Of a stretch of DNA of 52,046 bases, positions 40,331 to 49,542 are shown in pieces. Each line of letters starts with the position of its first letter. Positions within the stretch are counted from its first letter, which is position 1. The notes under the pieces were generated by a model that was given only the letters and a program-made list of their open reading frames with translations, had not been told where the DNA came from and made no database searches. The translations under genes and the position numbers were made by a program. This DNA is from Nemertoderma westbladi (Eukaryota > Xenacoelomorpha > Nemertodermatida > Nemertodermatidae): NCBI GenBank assembly GCA_032718475.1, contig JAUCBJ010007922.1, forward strand, positions 1-52,046, in the 5' to 3' direction.

Positions 40331-40660
40331 TAGGGTCTTCCTCCTCTCTGTGACAGTTAGACCTAACTGACACCCATTGGGTGTCATATGACACCCAATT
40401 ATCACCCTATGGGTGTCATTGGGTGTCATTGGCGCCAGACTGTCTGGGTGACACCTCCCAATTAGGCTAATTAGACCCTAATTGACAGGTGTCATCAATT
40501 AATTAGTATAATTAAACCCTAACAGGTGTCATATGACTCCTAATTAGGGTTTAATTGATTATCCTAATTAATCAGACTGATTAGCGCCCTGACACACAAT
40601 GGGTCATCAGTGATGTCTAACTGTCGCAGAGAAGGGGGAAGAGGGTGTCATAAGTGACAC
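40331..40660. repeat. Terminal foldback with TGACACC/GGTGTCA repeats
   Basis: GGGTCTTCCTCC...TCTGTGACAGTTAGAC (40333-40363) and its inverted counterpart GTCTAACTGTCGCAGAGAAG...GGAAGAGGG (40613-40648) form arms about 30-45 bp long. The inside holds many GGTGTCA/TGACACC words and a palindrome ACACCCATTGGGTGT. This may be a terminal structure of element 2 used in protein-primed replication, or a separate foldback. Confidence 0.6.
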
Positions 40661-41358
40661 CGCAGCTCTTTTATTCATTAATACTTATTTATTTATATTT
40701 AATTTTAATTAATTATTTGCATTTTATTTTATTCGTATTTATTCATTTGTACTTTATTTTAAATTAATTAATTGTATATATTACTTTTACTTTATACATT
40801 GATTTCTATTTTTAGATTAATTAGTTTTTATATTACCAACGAGATCACTATGACATAATGTCTATTTTTAACTTTATAATGGCTACGGTATACGGCTCCC
40901 TACTGGCAACTATCAACTGCGTTCATCGGCGGGGGCCCCTCCTCTGCCATCATTATTCATTAACTAGATACGACAGGCAGTGAATCTATACGTATACCCC
41001 CAAGGCAAATATAAATCAGCGGTCCCGTCTGTTAGCAGCCCCCTCGATGACTCACTAATAATCCCAATGCGGCCTTGACTACAGCAAATCCGTATATCGC
41101 CCAAGGCTAATGGTCCAGCGGCCCTCCATTGTTCTCATTATAGCCGGCATCGCTTTATCCCTTTCCTATATCCAGGCAGCCCGTATCATAACAATGAAGC
41201 GCCTCTAATCACACATTCCTCTCTACTAATCCCTTTCCTTTGCACCAGACCTGCTTCTGTTATACAGCCAACTCAACATAATTAGTCAAGATGCCTACAG
41301 GGGTTTCTAATATAGAATCAACACGAGAAGTTGCCCTGGTTACCGCTTATGCATGAAC
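40661..41358 (+). other. AT-rich then CT-rich non-coding left region of element 2
   Basis: 40680-40850 is very AT-rich with TTTATTTA words; 40860-41340 is CT-rich with repeated TCCCTTTCCT words. No frame worth calling. It leads into the promoter-like block at 41359. Confidence 0.4.
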
Positions 41359-41451
41359 AGCCAATCAGCGGGCTTCATTTCTACTGCTGCGTTCTGATTG
41401 GCTCATTTAAGAGACAAGGGCCTCCCCTACTAACCGAATTGCTATTTAATA
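41359..41451 (+). promoter_or_regulatory. Promoter-like block: two CCAAT boxes (one inverted) and a TATA-like box
   Basis: AGCCAATCAG at 41359, its inverse CTGATTGGCTC at 41395, and CTATTTAATA at 41442 have spacing usual for an RNA polymerase II promoter. The first 5' leader exon copy (from 41601 or earlier) follows. It probably drives the zinc-finger/PolB transcription unit of element 2. Confidence 0.5.
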
Positions 41452-41600
41452 CGTCCCCACCAATATATTAGGTCATTATTTCAATTGCAAGTTACGATTA
41501 ACATCATTTACCATTATTTTGTTTTCGAATTTAATATTATTTATTTAAGAATATTTATTTGTTATCGTCAGTCAACTATCCAGTTGTATAGTTGTATTAT

Positions 41601-42935
41601 TGTCATTTCGCCGCGTTATCGCTCATCGTCGACAACAAACTTTCCGCGTATCCACCGCGTAATATTTCAATATTTCTAATTTCCGATACCATTCTGTTCT
41701 ATCGGTTGATAAACTCTCTCGTCGTCCACGTCAACCAACTTCCTTGTCACCAACGAACTTCCAAACTTCTTCTTTCTGTGAATATTTACTAACACCGTAA
41801 GTAAAAACTGCCTTCCATCTAGCTATACTTTCGACGCCGCTAGCAAACAATTTACATTTAATGTCTACCGGTACAACAGTATTGCAGTAGGCTCATTATT
41901 AATTACTGTCAGACTGCGGTGGTACCGATAGCCTAAACCGTGATCGAAGCATTCGATCAATAGGCCTACATCCGCCTATTTGCTTACAGTATTTTTTATC
42001 TTTTTACAAATAATCAACTTATTTTTCTAGTGTCATTTCGCCGCGTTAACGCTCATCGTCGACAACAAACTTTCCGCATATCCGCCGCGTAATATTCCAA
42101 TATTTCTAATTTCCGATACCATTCCGTTCTATCGCATTAATAAACTCTCTCGTCGTCCACGTCAACCAACTTCCTCATCGCCACCGAACTTCCAAACTTC
42201 TTCTTTCCGTGAATATTTACTAACACCGTAAGTAAAATCTGCCTTCCACCATCTCCATCGACGCCGCTAGCAAACAATTTACATTTAGGCCTAATGTCTA
42301 CCGATACAACAGTATTGCAGTAGGCTCATTATTAATTACTGTCAGACTACGGTGGTACCGATAGCCTAAACCGGGATCGAAGCATTCGATCAATAGGCCT
42401 ACATCTGTCTATCTGCTTGTCTACCTGACTACCGGTACCCCATCATTCGAGTTAGTCTAATGCCATCATAGTAACGATATAGACCCTACTGAACAACACT
42501 GAATACTGCAGTTTTCACTATATATCCTACTGACTAACTGAGTTCTCACACAGCGATTAGCTAGGCCTATCGTTGATTTGTATTGGTTAACGCTACCGGT
42601 ACGTCTGACTTCTGGCAGACTTTTCACTAGCACTACTGCTCTGACTGACTGACTGTTGTTTATAGACCCTCTTTCCACGAATAATAACTGGCATCGCTTT
42701 TGTGTCTTGGTTATCGCCACTATCTAACCGCTGGTACACTAACACTTCCACACTAGATACTGCCGACTGCCTGCTTTATGTTTCACTGACTGATTGCTAC
42801 AATACAGCAATAGGCCTAACTATATAAACACAGTATTGTTGCCTAGTAACCGATTAATACCTACTGTTTTACTTTATTTTTAGCAAGTATACAGTATTTT
42901 TTATCTTTTTATAAATAATCAACGTATTTTTCTAG
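41601..42935 (+). promoter_or_regulatory. Duplicated 5' leader: exon-like block plus intron with GTAAGT/TTTTTCTAG sites
   Basis: A 430-bp unit at 41601-42030 is repeated from 42031. Each unit has a TGTCATTTCGCCGCGTTA... block ending at ACACC, followed by GTAAGT (41797 and 42228). Each intron-like part ends with the same CAGTATTTTTTATC...TATTTTTCTAG acceptor (42030 and 42935). The last acceptor is seven bases before the ATG of the zinc-finger ORF at 42943. This gives either two leader exons of about 196 bp or alternative use of one. The second intron-like part is about 470 bp longer than the first. Confidence 0.6.
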
Positions 42936-42942
42936 ATTCAAG

Positions 42943-43878
42943 ATGCCTATGTCTAGCAATAAAGTTAGCTGCCCCATCTGCGACAAAGAGATGCGGAGTG
43001 ATAATCTAAAATCACATATTAAAATTCATTTCGCGCAATATAGATGCGACTGTTGCCCGACTTGGTCTTCGGAAAAGAAGACGCTGGTTGGCCATCTTGT
43101 TTCGTGTCCTCAGGGGGGAACAGGATTTAGTTACGTAAACGAGCCAGCCGATTGCCGCTGCGGGGATTCGCTCACCCTGTCATCCTTTTCTGAGCATGAA
43201 TGCTATACTCGACTTTTTTCGCGGAAACGCAAAACTCCGACTACCTCCCACTCATCCCCCATCAACTCTACTCCAGAACAAGTCGGCGGCGGCGGCTCCA
43301 ATAATGAACCTTCAACTTCACGAGATTCTATTTCCCCAAACAATCCATTTCAACCCCCCTCCAACGGAAGCGCACACGGACGACTGTTTACCTATAACAA
43401 CGACCTCGCAGAAACAAGACTCGATGCTGAATTAACATTAAACGAAAATTTTCCACACATTCAAGAACACGTTAGTAGCCATTTACGTAGTGCCATGGGA
43501 ACTTTTTTAAGAGTCTGGCTTACAATCAACATCGTAATGGAGCGTGAAACGAGCGAGGGATTTCAAATTGAATCTTTCTGTTTTAAATCTAGCGGTAACA
43601 ATAATCAAATTCTAAATAATAGCGACTTTAATAACTGGTTTTCTAGCGCCGTCAATCGTATCGATCAACTGTTAAGCATGTTTCTCTGCCTCGGCTCGGG
43701 TTGGCGCATAATAGCCATCGAGCGAATAACTATTGAGATTGCGCGGTCCCAACGCAACCCCTATTTAAAGGGTCAAGGCTTCAATAATTCTAAATTATTA
43801 TTAAATAAAAAATGTACCGTAAGCGTAGACTGCCCGCTGGGGGAATGCTTTAAATACGCAGTAAGCCGCAAATTATAA
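42943..43878 (+). CDS. Zinc-finger protein preceding PolB (likely N-terminal part of the polymerase gene, frame-separated)
   Basis: A 311-residue ORF. Residues 10-29 form a C2H2 finger (C-x2-C-x11-H-x3-H), followed by two Cys/His clusters (CDCCPTW..., CRCGDSL...HEC), a Ser/Pro/Asn-rich linker, and a domain at about residues 160-311 with SGWRIIAIERITIEIAR and CFKYAV near its end. In related animal elements, as I recall them, that last domain continues without a break into the polymerase, so this ORF is probably the front of PolB. The stop at 43876 and the polymerase frame overlap in a way that suggests a one-base frame change near 43860-43880. It could be mutation, programmed shifting or true separation. 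Start: first ATG after a good splice acceptor. Confidence 0.75.
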   Translation: MPMSSNKVSCPICDKEMRSDNLKSHIKIHFAQYRCDCCPTWSSEKKTLVGHLVSCPQGGTGFSYVNEPADCRCGDSLTLSSFSEHECYTRLFSRKRKTPTTSHSSPINSTPEQVGGGGSNNEPSTSRDSISPNNPFQPPSNGSAHGRLFTYNNDLAETRLDAELTLNENFPHIQEHVSSHLRSAMGTFLRVWLTINIVMERETSEGFQIESFCFKSSGNNNQILNNSDFNNWFSSAVNRIDQLLSMFLCLGSGWRIIAIERITIEIARSQRNPYLKGQGFNNSKLLLNKKCTVSVDCPLGECFKYAVSRKL

Positions 43879-43939
43879 GAAAATTGATAGAAAACAAAAT
43901 AATATCAAAAGAATTTCAACGTATACCCCTTTTCTAAAC

Positions 43940-46900
43940 ATGTTTGATTTTTCCAATTTAAGTTTCCCGGTGGACAGAGTAACTGGTATTCCCCAGTTTC
44001 TGAAAGCCAACCCTATATACTGTATAAACCTTCTTTATTGGAGTAATACGGAAGAACTCTCCATTCTAAGTCAACCAGATAGCGCGCACTGTTCCGGTAA
44101 AACTGTACTAAACTTATTATTTATCGAAGCCATAAGCAAAAACCCTGCCCACTACGTAGCTATTACTAACATAGATAGACTAATAAATTCAAAAGATTCA
44201 GACGGTAACAAGACGCACTGCGAACGCTGTCTCAGAGGCTTTTACACTGACAAATCACTGGGAGAACATCGAGAGCGCTGCTATACGGGTAAACGCCAAC
44301 TCGAGTATATGCCCGAAAATCTCTTGGTTAAATTTGACAGGTACGATAAGACTCTATCCCCGCCTTTCTGTATATACGCCGACATTGAAACTATTCTAGA
44401 ACCTACAAACAATATTAAACTCCCACAGAAACATATAGCTAGCGCGGCAGCCTTTTATACAGTACCAAATCAGAAATTAATTAACCCTCCTAAAACAGAT
44501 GTTCAAATTTTCCGCGACGATGGCAGTAACCACGTAATGCGCGACTTTCTAACCGCTATGGAAAGTCATTGTAGGGAGTTATACGATTGGTCCATTTCTA
44601 GTACAAACACACGCGCCCCCATGCAACTCACTACTAGCCAACAAACTGACTTTAATAACGCTACACAATGCTACGTCTGCAACTGTAATTTAACCCCCGA
44701 TTCTCATAATTTAAACCTCAATGACAATCTCAGCACCAAAGTCCGCGATCACGATCATTATAGCGGGGAGTATCGAGGAGCTGCTTGCGTCAGCTGCAAC
44801 AGGAAACTTTCCCTAAAACGGAATAATTTTTATATTATATTTCATAACTTGAGGAAATTCGATATGCATTTACTACTAAAAGAAGGAATGACCGATAGTT
44901 CTAGAACACACTGGAAAATGACTGTAATACCAAAAAACACCGAAACTTATATTCACCTTAAAGTTAGCTTTCCAATCGATCCGAGTACCCCAACAGCCAA
45001 CGCTAAAGAAAGTATCTCCATTAATTTTCTAGATTCCTATCAGTTTATGACTGCCAGCCTAGATAATCTTAGTAGCTATCTCACTAAAAATAACAGTAAC
45101 CTAGCAACAGCCATACCCCATACACTAGCTCAAATGACCCAACTCTATCCCAACATTAGCGATAACACAATAAAAAACAAGGGCATATTCCCATATTCCT
45201 ACATTCAAAATATTTCAAACCTACACGAAACTACACTCCCCCCAATAGAAAGCTTCTATAATGATCTCAAATTGGAACAATGTAGCGCAGAAAACTATCA
45301 GCGCGCGCTTACTACTTGGGATGAATTAAACTGCCTAACAATCTTCGACTATATGATTGGCTATTTGGTTCTAGACGTTACCCTATTGGCTGATACTTTC
45401 GAGCAGTTCCGATCCCTCTGTCTTACTAATTATGGACTCGAGCCCATAATGTACTTCACTGCCCCTGGATTAACTTACGACGCGGCATTGAAATTCACGC
45501 AATCAGAAATTCAATTACTATCAAACGCTTCCATCTACTCGGACTTTGAAACAAATATTAGGGGTGGTCTAGTTTTCTTGAATACACATTCCGTAGACGC
45601 AAATATTCCCGATAAACCCGACTACGACTCCAGTCTCCCCGAGAAATATCTAATTCCCATCGATGCGAATAACCTTTACGGCTGCGCCCTGAGCCAGAAA
45701 CTTCCCTACGCTAATATTAAACTCGTAACTACCCCCATAGACCTAGCTACAGTAGACGCGAGTGGGGCCACTGGTTATTATTGCATAGTTGATCTACATT
45801 ATCCGAAAGAAATTCATGATTTGACCGCCGATCTGCCTCTAGGAGCGGAGAAGATGTCAGTCCCTAAATCCTTTCTTAGCGAATACATGGAAGATCTTTG
45901 GGAGCATTACAATCTCACCGATACGGCTACCTGTAGACCATACAACGATACCTGTACTAAGCTACTACTACATCAGTTTAATAAGGTTGAATACGGTATC
46001 CATATTAAGCTACTTCAGCTCTATTTGAAGCTCGGTCTTAAACTTACACAAGTACATAGGGTCTACTCTTTCTCACAAAAATATATTTTCAAGGACTACA
46101 TTAGTTTTAATACGAATAAAAGACAGTCGGCAAATAACCCATTCGAGATCCTATTTTATAAGTTGATGAACAATGCCTTGTATGGGAAATGCCTCCAAAA
46201 GGTTAGAGACCGCGTTTCTTTCAGGTTATGCAATAGCGACGAACAATGCGATTTGCTCTTAGCCAAGCCCAACCACGAATCGTTTGTTGTCTTTACCCCC
46301 AACTTGAGTGGACATACTTTCACTAAAGAGGCTGTTTGCCTAAATCAGGGCGTGTTCATCGGTTGCACTATACTAGATCTATCTAAGCTACAGATGTACG
46401 ACCTATTTTACAACAAACTGAAGCCTCTAGAACAAAAACTGGATTGCCAGATTCGCTGTCTAGCCGGTGACACGGATTCTCTAATGCTAAGCGTAACTAA
46501 TGCACCACAGCTAACCTTTCTACGGGCAATGTTTGAGGGTGGTTTCCTAGATACTTCCAACTACAGTACAACACATCCACTCTATACCATTAAACACAAA
46601 GCGGCTCTCGGCTTCGTAAAAGATGAGAGCTGCGGTTTGCAGTATAAACAGTGGGTTTTCCTTAAACCAAAGGTCTACAGTTTTCAATCCTATGATGCCC
46701 CAATCAAGAAAACCGCCAAAGGTGTATCTAGATCGGTTGTCGCTAAGCAACTAACACACGAGGATTATGCAGACTGTTTTGAAAACGAGGCAATGCTCTT
46801 CCGCTATAACTCTACCTTCACTTCTAGAAAGCATCAAATTTTTACTGGTCATGTCTATAAGAAGGCACTAACGCTCTGGGATACGAAATCATATTGGAGT

Positions 46901-46990
46901 AGTAAATATAGCAGCAAACCATACGGGCACTATAGCACTAAGCTTGTTAGACCGGCGAAACGAGTAGTAATCCCCCCTACTAGAATTTAA
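43940..46990 (+). CDS. POLB: DNA polymerase B, full catalytic region, with endonuclease VII-like zinc insert
   Basis: A 1016-residue family B polymerase. Order of motifs: a Cys/His finger (CERCLRGF...HRERC) near residues 93-112; Exo I (ADIET, Asp at about 148); a zinc insert at residues 244-290 with two CxxC pairs around VRDHDHYSGEYRGAA, the mark of endonuclease VII/HNH-like modules; Exo II (HNLRKFD, 302-308); Exo III (YLVLD, 475-479); palm motif A (DANNLYG, 575); motif B (NNALYG, about 743); and motif C (GDTDS, 843-847). All catalytic acidic residues are present. The frame is also open upstream of the ATG, to a TAA near 43862, which fits the idea that the N-terminal part is in the preceding ORF. 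The TBP-like frame begins 14 bases after the stop codon. Confidence 0.94.
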   Translation: MFDFSNLSFPVDRVTGIPQFLKANPIYCINLLYWSNTEELSILSQPDSAHCSGKTVLNLLFIEAISKNPAHYVAITNIDRLINSKDSDGNKTHCERCLRGFYTDKSLGEHRERCYTGKRQLEYMPENLLVKFDRYDKTLSPPFCIYADIETILEPTNNIKLPQKHIASAAAFYTVPNQKLINPPKTDVQIFRDDGSNHVMRDFLTAMESHCRELYDWSISSTNTRAPMQLTTSQQTDFNNATQCYVCNCNLTPDSHNLNLNDNLSTKVRDHDHYSGEYRGAACVSCNRKLSLKRNNFYIIFHNLRKFDMHLLLKEGMTDSSRTHWKMTVIPKNTETYIHLKVSFPIDPSTPTANAKESISINFLDSYQFMTASLDNLSSYLTKNNSNLATAIPHTLAQMTQLYPNISDNTIKNKGIFPYSYIQNISNLHETTLPPIESFYNDLKLEQCSAENYQRALTTWDELNCLTIFDYMIGYLVLDVTLLADTFEQFRSLCLTNYGLEPIMYFTAPGLTYDAALKFTQSEIQLLSNASIYSDFETNIRGGLVFLNTHSVDANIPDKPDYDSSLPEKYLIPIDANNLYGCALSQKLPYANIKLVTTPIDLATVDASGATGYYCIVDLHYPKEIHDLTADLPLGAEKMSVPKSFLSEYMEDLWEHYNLTDTATCRPYNDTCTKLLLHQFNKVEYGIHIKLLQLYLKLGLKLTQVHRVYSFSQKYIFKDYISFNTNKRQSANNPFEILFYKLMNNALYGKCLQKVRDRVSFRLCNSDEQCDLLLAKPNHESFVVFTPNLSGHTFTKEAVCLNQGVFIGCTILDLSKLQMYDLFYNKLKPLEQKLDCQIRCLAGDTDSLMLSVTNAPQLTFLRAMFEGGFLDTSNYSTTHPLYTIKHKAALGFVKDESCGLQYKQWVFLKPKVYSFQSYDAPIKKTAKGVSRSVVAKQLTHEDYADCFENEAMLFRYNSTFTSRKHQIFTGHVYKKALTLWDTKSYWSSKYSSKPYGHYSTKLVRPAKRVVIPPTRI

Positions 46991-47013
46991 TTTAATTTTT
47001 CTAGAATAAGAAA

Positions 47014-47520
47014 TTGAACAACAAAATAGAAATAACCAATAAACAGTTTACCGGAAAAAACATTGCCAAATTTGAACTAGATAAAATTTCACAGCAAATT
47101 ATAGGTCAAAGTAGCTTAAAACCAAACATGTTTATCTACAAAGGTGACGATTCAACTATAATGCTATTTCCCAGCGGCGCAGTAACAATTGTAGGCCTGT
47201 GCAATAATTTAGCTAGTGAATTGCTTTATTTAAAACAAACTATCGATATGCAATTACAAAATTTGAAACTTAATACCGAAACACGAACTATTATTTTTCC
47301 AAGTGTTAATTTTAAATTATTAATGAAAAAATGTGGACATCATACAATTAATAATAAAGCAATATTTATTAGCTATACCCCCGAATTATTTTGCGCGATT
47401 AGAATATATATAGGACGTGCATATTTCAGTGTATTTCATAGTAATAAAATCGTTTCCATGTGTCCTGCCGGTGAATTCCCCGGATCATTATCTATTTTAC
47501 AAACTTTATTATTAAATTAG
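47014..47520 (+). CDS. TBP-like protein, element 2 copy, without an AUG covering its first repeat
   Basis: The frame is open from 47005 (after a TAG) to 47520. Counted from a TTG at 47014, FPSGAVTIVG lies at residues 52-61 and YTPELF at 121-126, almost the same numbers as in the element 1 protein (SGKVTVLG 54-61, YEPEIF 122-127). These are the two landmark segments of the TBP repeats. The first ATG is at 47128 and would remove most of repeat 1. Either a near-cognate start is used, an exon is spliced on, or the start codon has been lost. The same gene order (PolB then this gene) holds in element 1. Function as a DNA-binding transcription factor is inferred. Confidence 0.55.
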   Translation: MNNKIEITNKQFTGKNIAKFELDKISQQIIGQSSLKPNMFIYKGDDSTIMLFPSGAVTIVGLCNNLASELLYLKQTIDMQLQNLKLNTETRTIIFPSVNFKLLMKKCGHHTINNKAIFISYTPELFCAIRIYIGRAYFSVFHSNKIVSMCPAGEFPGSLSILQTLLLN

Positions 47521-47593
47521 TTTATTTACTATGGTATACATGAAAGTTTACTATATTATTTATTTTGTGTTGGTTTTTATTTTTCCGTGAGTA

Positions 47594-48551
47594 GGGTTTG
47601 AATCCGTGACCATCCGTGTTACCCACTTTTTATAATTGCATTAGTAGGACTCGAACCCTGGTTTAACTTATTTTGTGTTGGTTTTATAATGGTCGCGAGT
47701 AGGGCTTGAACCCGTGACCTTCTGTTTATTTTCCATAAAACGGGATACGAGAAGGGGTCGAACCTGCGAGCATATATTTTTCCTATTTTGTGTTTAGTTT
47801 AGTTACTCTAGTTATTCTATGTTTACTTTTTATATTTTCATGATTAGGATTCGAACCCTGGTTTATCTTATTTTGTGTTGGTTTTATAATGGTCGCGAGT
47901 AGGGATTGAACCTATGACCTCCTGTTTATTTTCCATAAAACGGGATATGAGTAGGGATTGAGCCCGTGACCTTCTGTTTTTCCTATTTTATGTTTAGTTT
48001 AGTTACTCTAGTTATTCTATGTTTACTTTATTTTGTGTTGGTTTTATATTGGTCGCGAGTAGGGATTGAACCCGTGACCATCTGTTTATCCTATTTTGTG
48101 TTTACTTTTTATATTTTTCCATAAAACGGGATACGAGAAGGGGTCGAACCTATGACCATCTGTTTATCCTATTTTGTGTTTAGTTTAGTTACTCTATGTT
48201 AAAGTGAATTTTCACATTATATTTTCATGATTAGGATTCGAACCCTGGTTTAACTTATTTTGTGTTGGATTTATAATGGTCGCGAGTAGGGATTGAACCT
48301 ATGACCTCCTGTTTATTTTCCATAAAACGGGATACGAGTAGGGATTGAGCCCGTGACCTTCTGTTTTTCCTATTTTGTGTTTAGTTTAGTTACTCTAGTT
48401 ATTCTATGTTTACTTTTTATATTTTCATGATTAGGATTCGAACCCTGGTTTAACTTATTTTGTGTTGGATTTATAATGGTCGCGAGTAGGGATTGAACCT
48501 ATGACCTCCTGTTTATTTTCCATAAAACGGGATACGAGTAGGGATTGAGCC
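47594..48551 (-). repeat. Array of tRNA T-arm / Pol III B-box-like sites in 200-bp higher-order units
   Basis: Fifteen sites whose minus-strand reading matches GGTTCRANYCC, the conserved tRNA T-loop and Pol III B-box (11 exact, the rest one mismatch). + strand starts: 47594, 47647, 47702, 47754, 47847, 47902, 47954, 48062, 48140, 48234, 48289, 48341, 48434, 48489, 48541. They are grouped in threes with spacings of 55 and 52 bases and a 200-base period. Flanking parts resemble the 3' half of a tRNA (for example GGTCGCGAGTAGGG), but no anticodon arm, D-arm or A-box is visible, so they are not tRNA genes. They fill the gap between the TBP-like gene and the ATPase. Confidence 0.85.
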
Positions 48552-48803
48552 CGTGACCTTCTGTTTTTCCTATTTTGTGTTTAGTTTAGTTACTCTATGT
48601 TAAAGTGAATTTTCACATTATATTTGTGTTAAATTATAAATTTATGTTACAATTATTATCTATAATATAAAAAACAGAAATATTCGAGTTATATTGCATA
48701 TGAGCAATAAATTACAATATACGAGCTGTTAATTTTTCTTATTCTTACTAAACAAATGTTAATCTTCAAGTCAGTCCTTATTGGATCGAACTACAGTATA
48801 ATA

Positions 48804-49430
48804 ATGAGTGGGCCTATAGATGTACGGTTTAGGTTTGGTGCCACAATGTTAATGGCTGGCCCTTCTGGCAGTGGTAAAACTACATATTTGGAGCAAATAT
48901 TACAAAATAGCAAGCAAATTTTTGACGCGCAACCATCAGAGATTATTTGGATATATGGGCAAACTAAACCGATTGTGAAAGGTGTCAATATTACTACCTT
49001 AAATGAAATTCCGGAACACTTTAATCAAAATGTAAAAAGACAGAGTGTGATTATATTCGATGATTTAATGTCTGAGCTAGAGAATTCAAAGCAAACAACA
49101 ATTTTATTTACCAAAGTCGCGCGCCATTCGCATTCTTTTGTTATTTTTTTAACGCAAAACCTATTTCAGAAAGGAGGGGAAGCACGTACTCGATCTATTA
49201 ACTCTACCTATTTTTTACTATTTAAGAATCCGCGTGATTTAACGCAGATCAGAACCTTAGCCTATCAGATGAACCCAAATAATCCAAAATTTTTAATTAG
49301 CGCTTACCACGACGTTACACAGCAAGCATTCAATCCGCTTTTAATCGACTTTCATCAACAGACTCCAGAAAATCTGCGGATAAGGGCTAATCTATTCACG
49401 ATGGAACATTGTGTTTATCAGCCTTTGTAA
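48804..49430 (+). CDS. ATP: DNA-packaging ATPase (A32/FtsK-HerA type), element 2
   Basis: About 208 residues from the ATG at 48804 (MSGPIDVRFRFGATMLMAGP). An upstream in-frame ATG at 48756 adds 16 residues with no counterpart in element 1. Walker A is GPSGSGKT at residues 18-25, Walker B is VIIFDDLM near residue 85, and the family block TQNLFQKGGEARTRSINSTY follows. It ends HCVYQPL, as the element 1 protein has TVYQPA. It is expected to power genome packaging. The gene order differs from element 1, where the small basic protein comes before it. Confidence 0.9.
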   Translation: MSGPIDVRFRFGATMLMAGPSGSGKTTYLEQILQNSKQIFDAQPSEIIWIYGQTKPIVKGVNITTLNEIPEHFNQNVKRQSVIIFDDLMSELENSKQTTILFTKVARHSHSFVIFLTQNLFQKGGEARTRSINSTYFLLFKNPRDLTQIRTLAYQMNPNNPKFLISAYHDVTQQAFNPLLIDFHQQTPENLRIRANLFTMEHCVYQPL

Positions 49431-49542
49431 TATTCGTAAAAATGTTATTGTTGCCAATTGTCTGCTATTTTATAATAGTTTATCTTTATTTGTTATACTA
49501 TACCAAAAAAATTCTTCTTGTTATGCGTATTCTAGAGCAGTT

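Noticed and set aside
47594-48551. CRISPR array or tRNA gene cluster
   Set aside because: Spacers are themselves repeated and the DNA is eukaryotic; no full tRNA cloverleaf, A-box or anticodon arm can be placed beside the T-arm-like sites.
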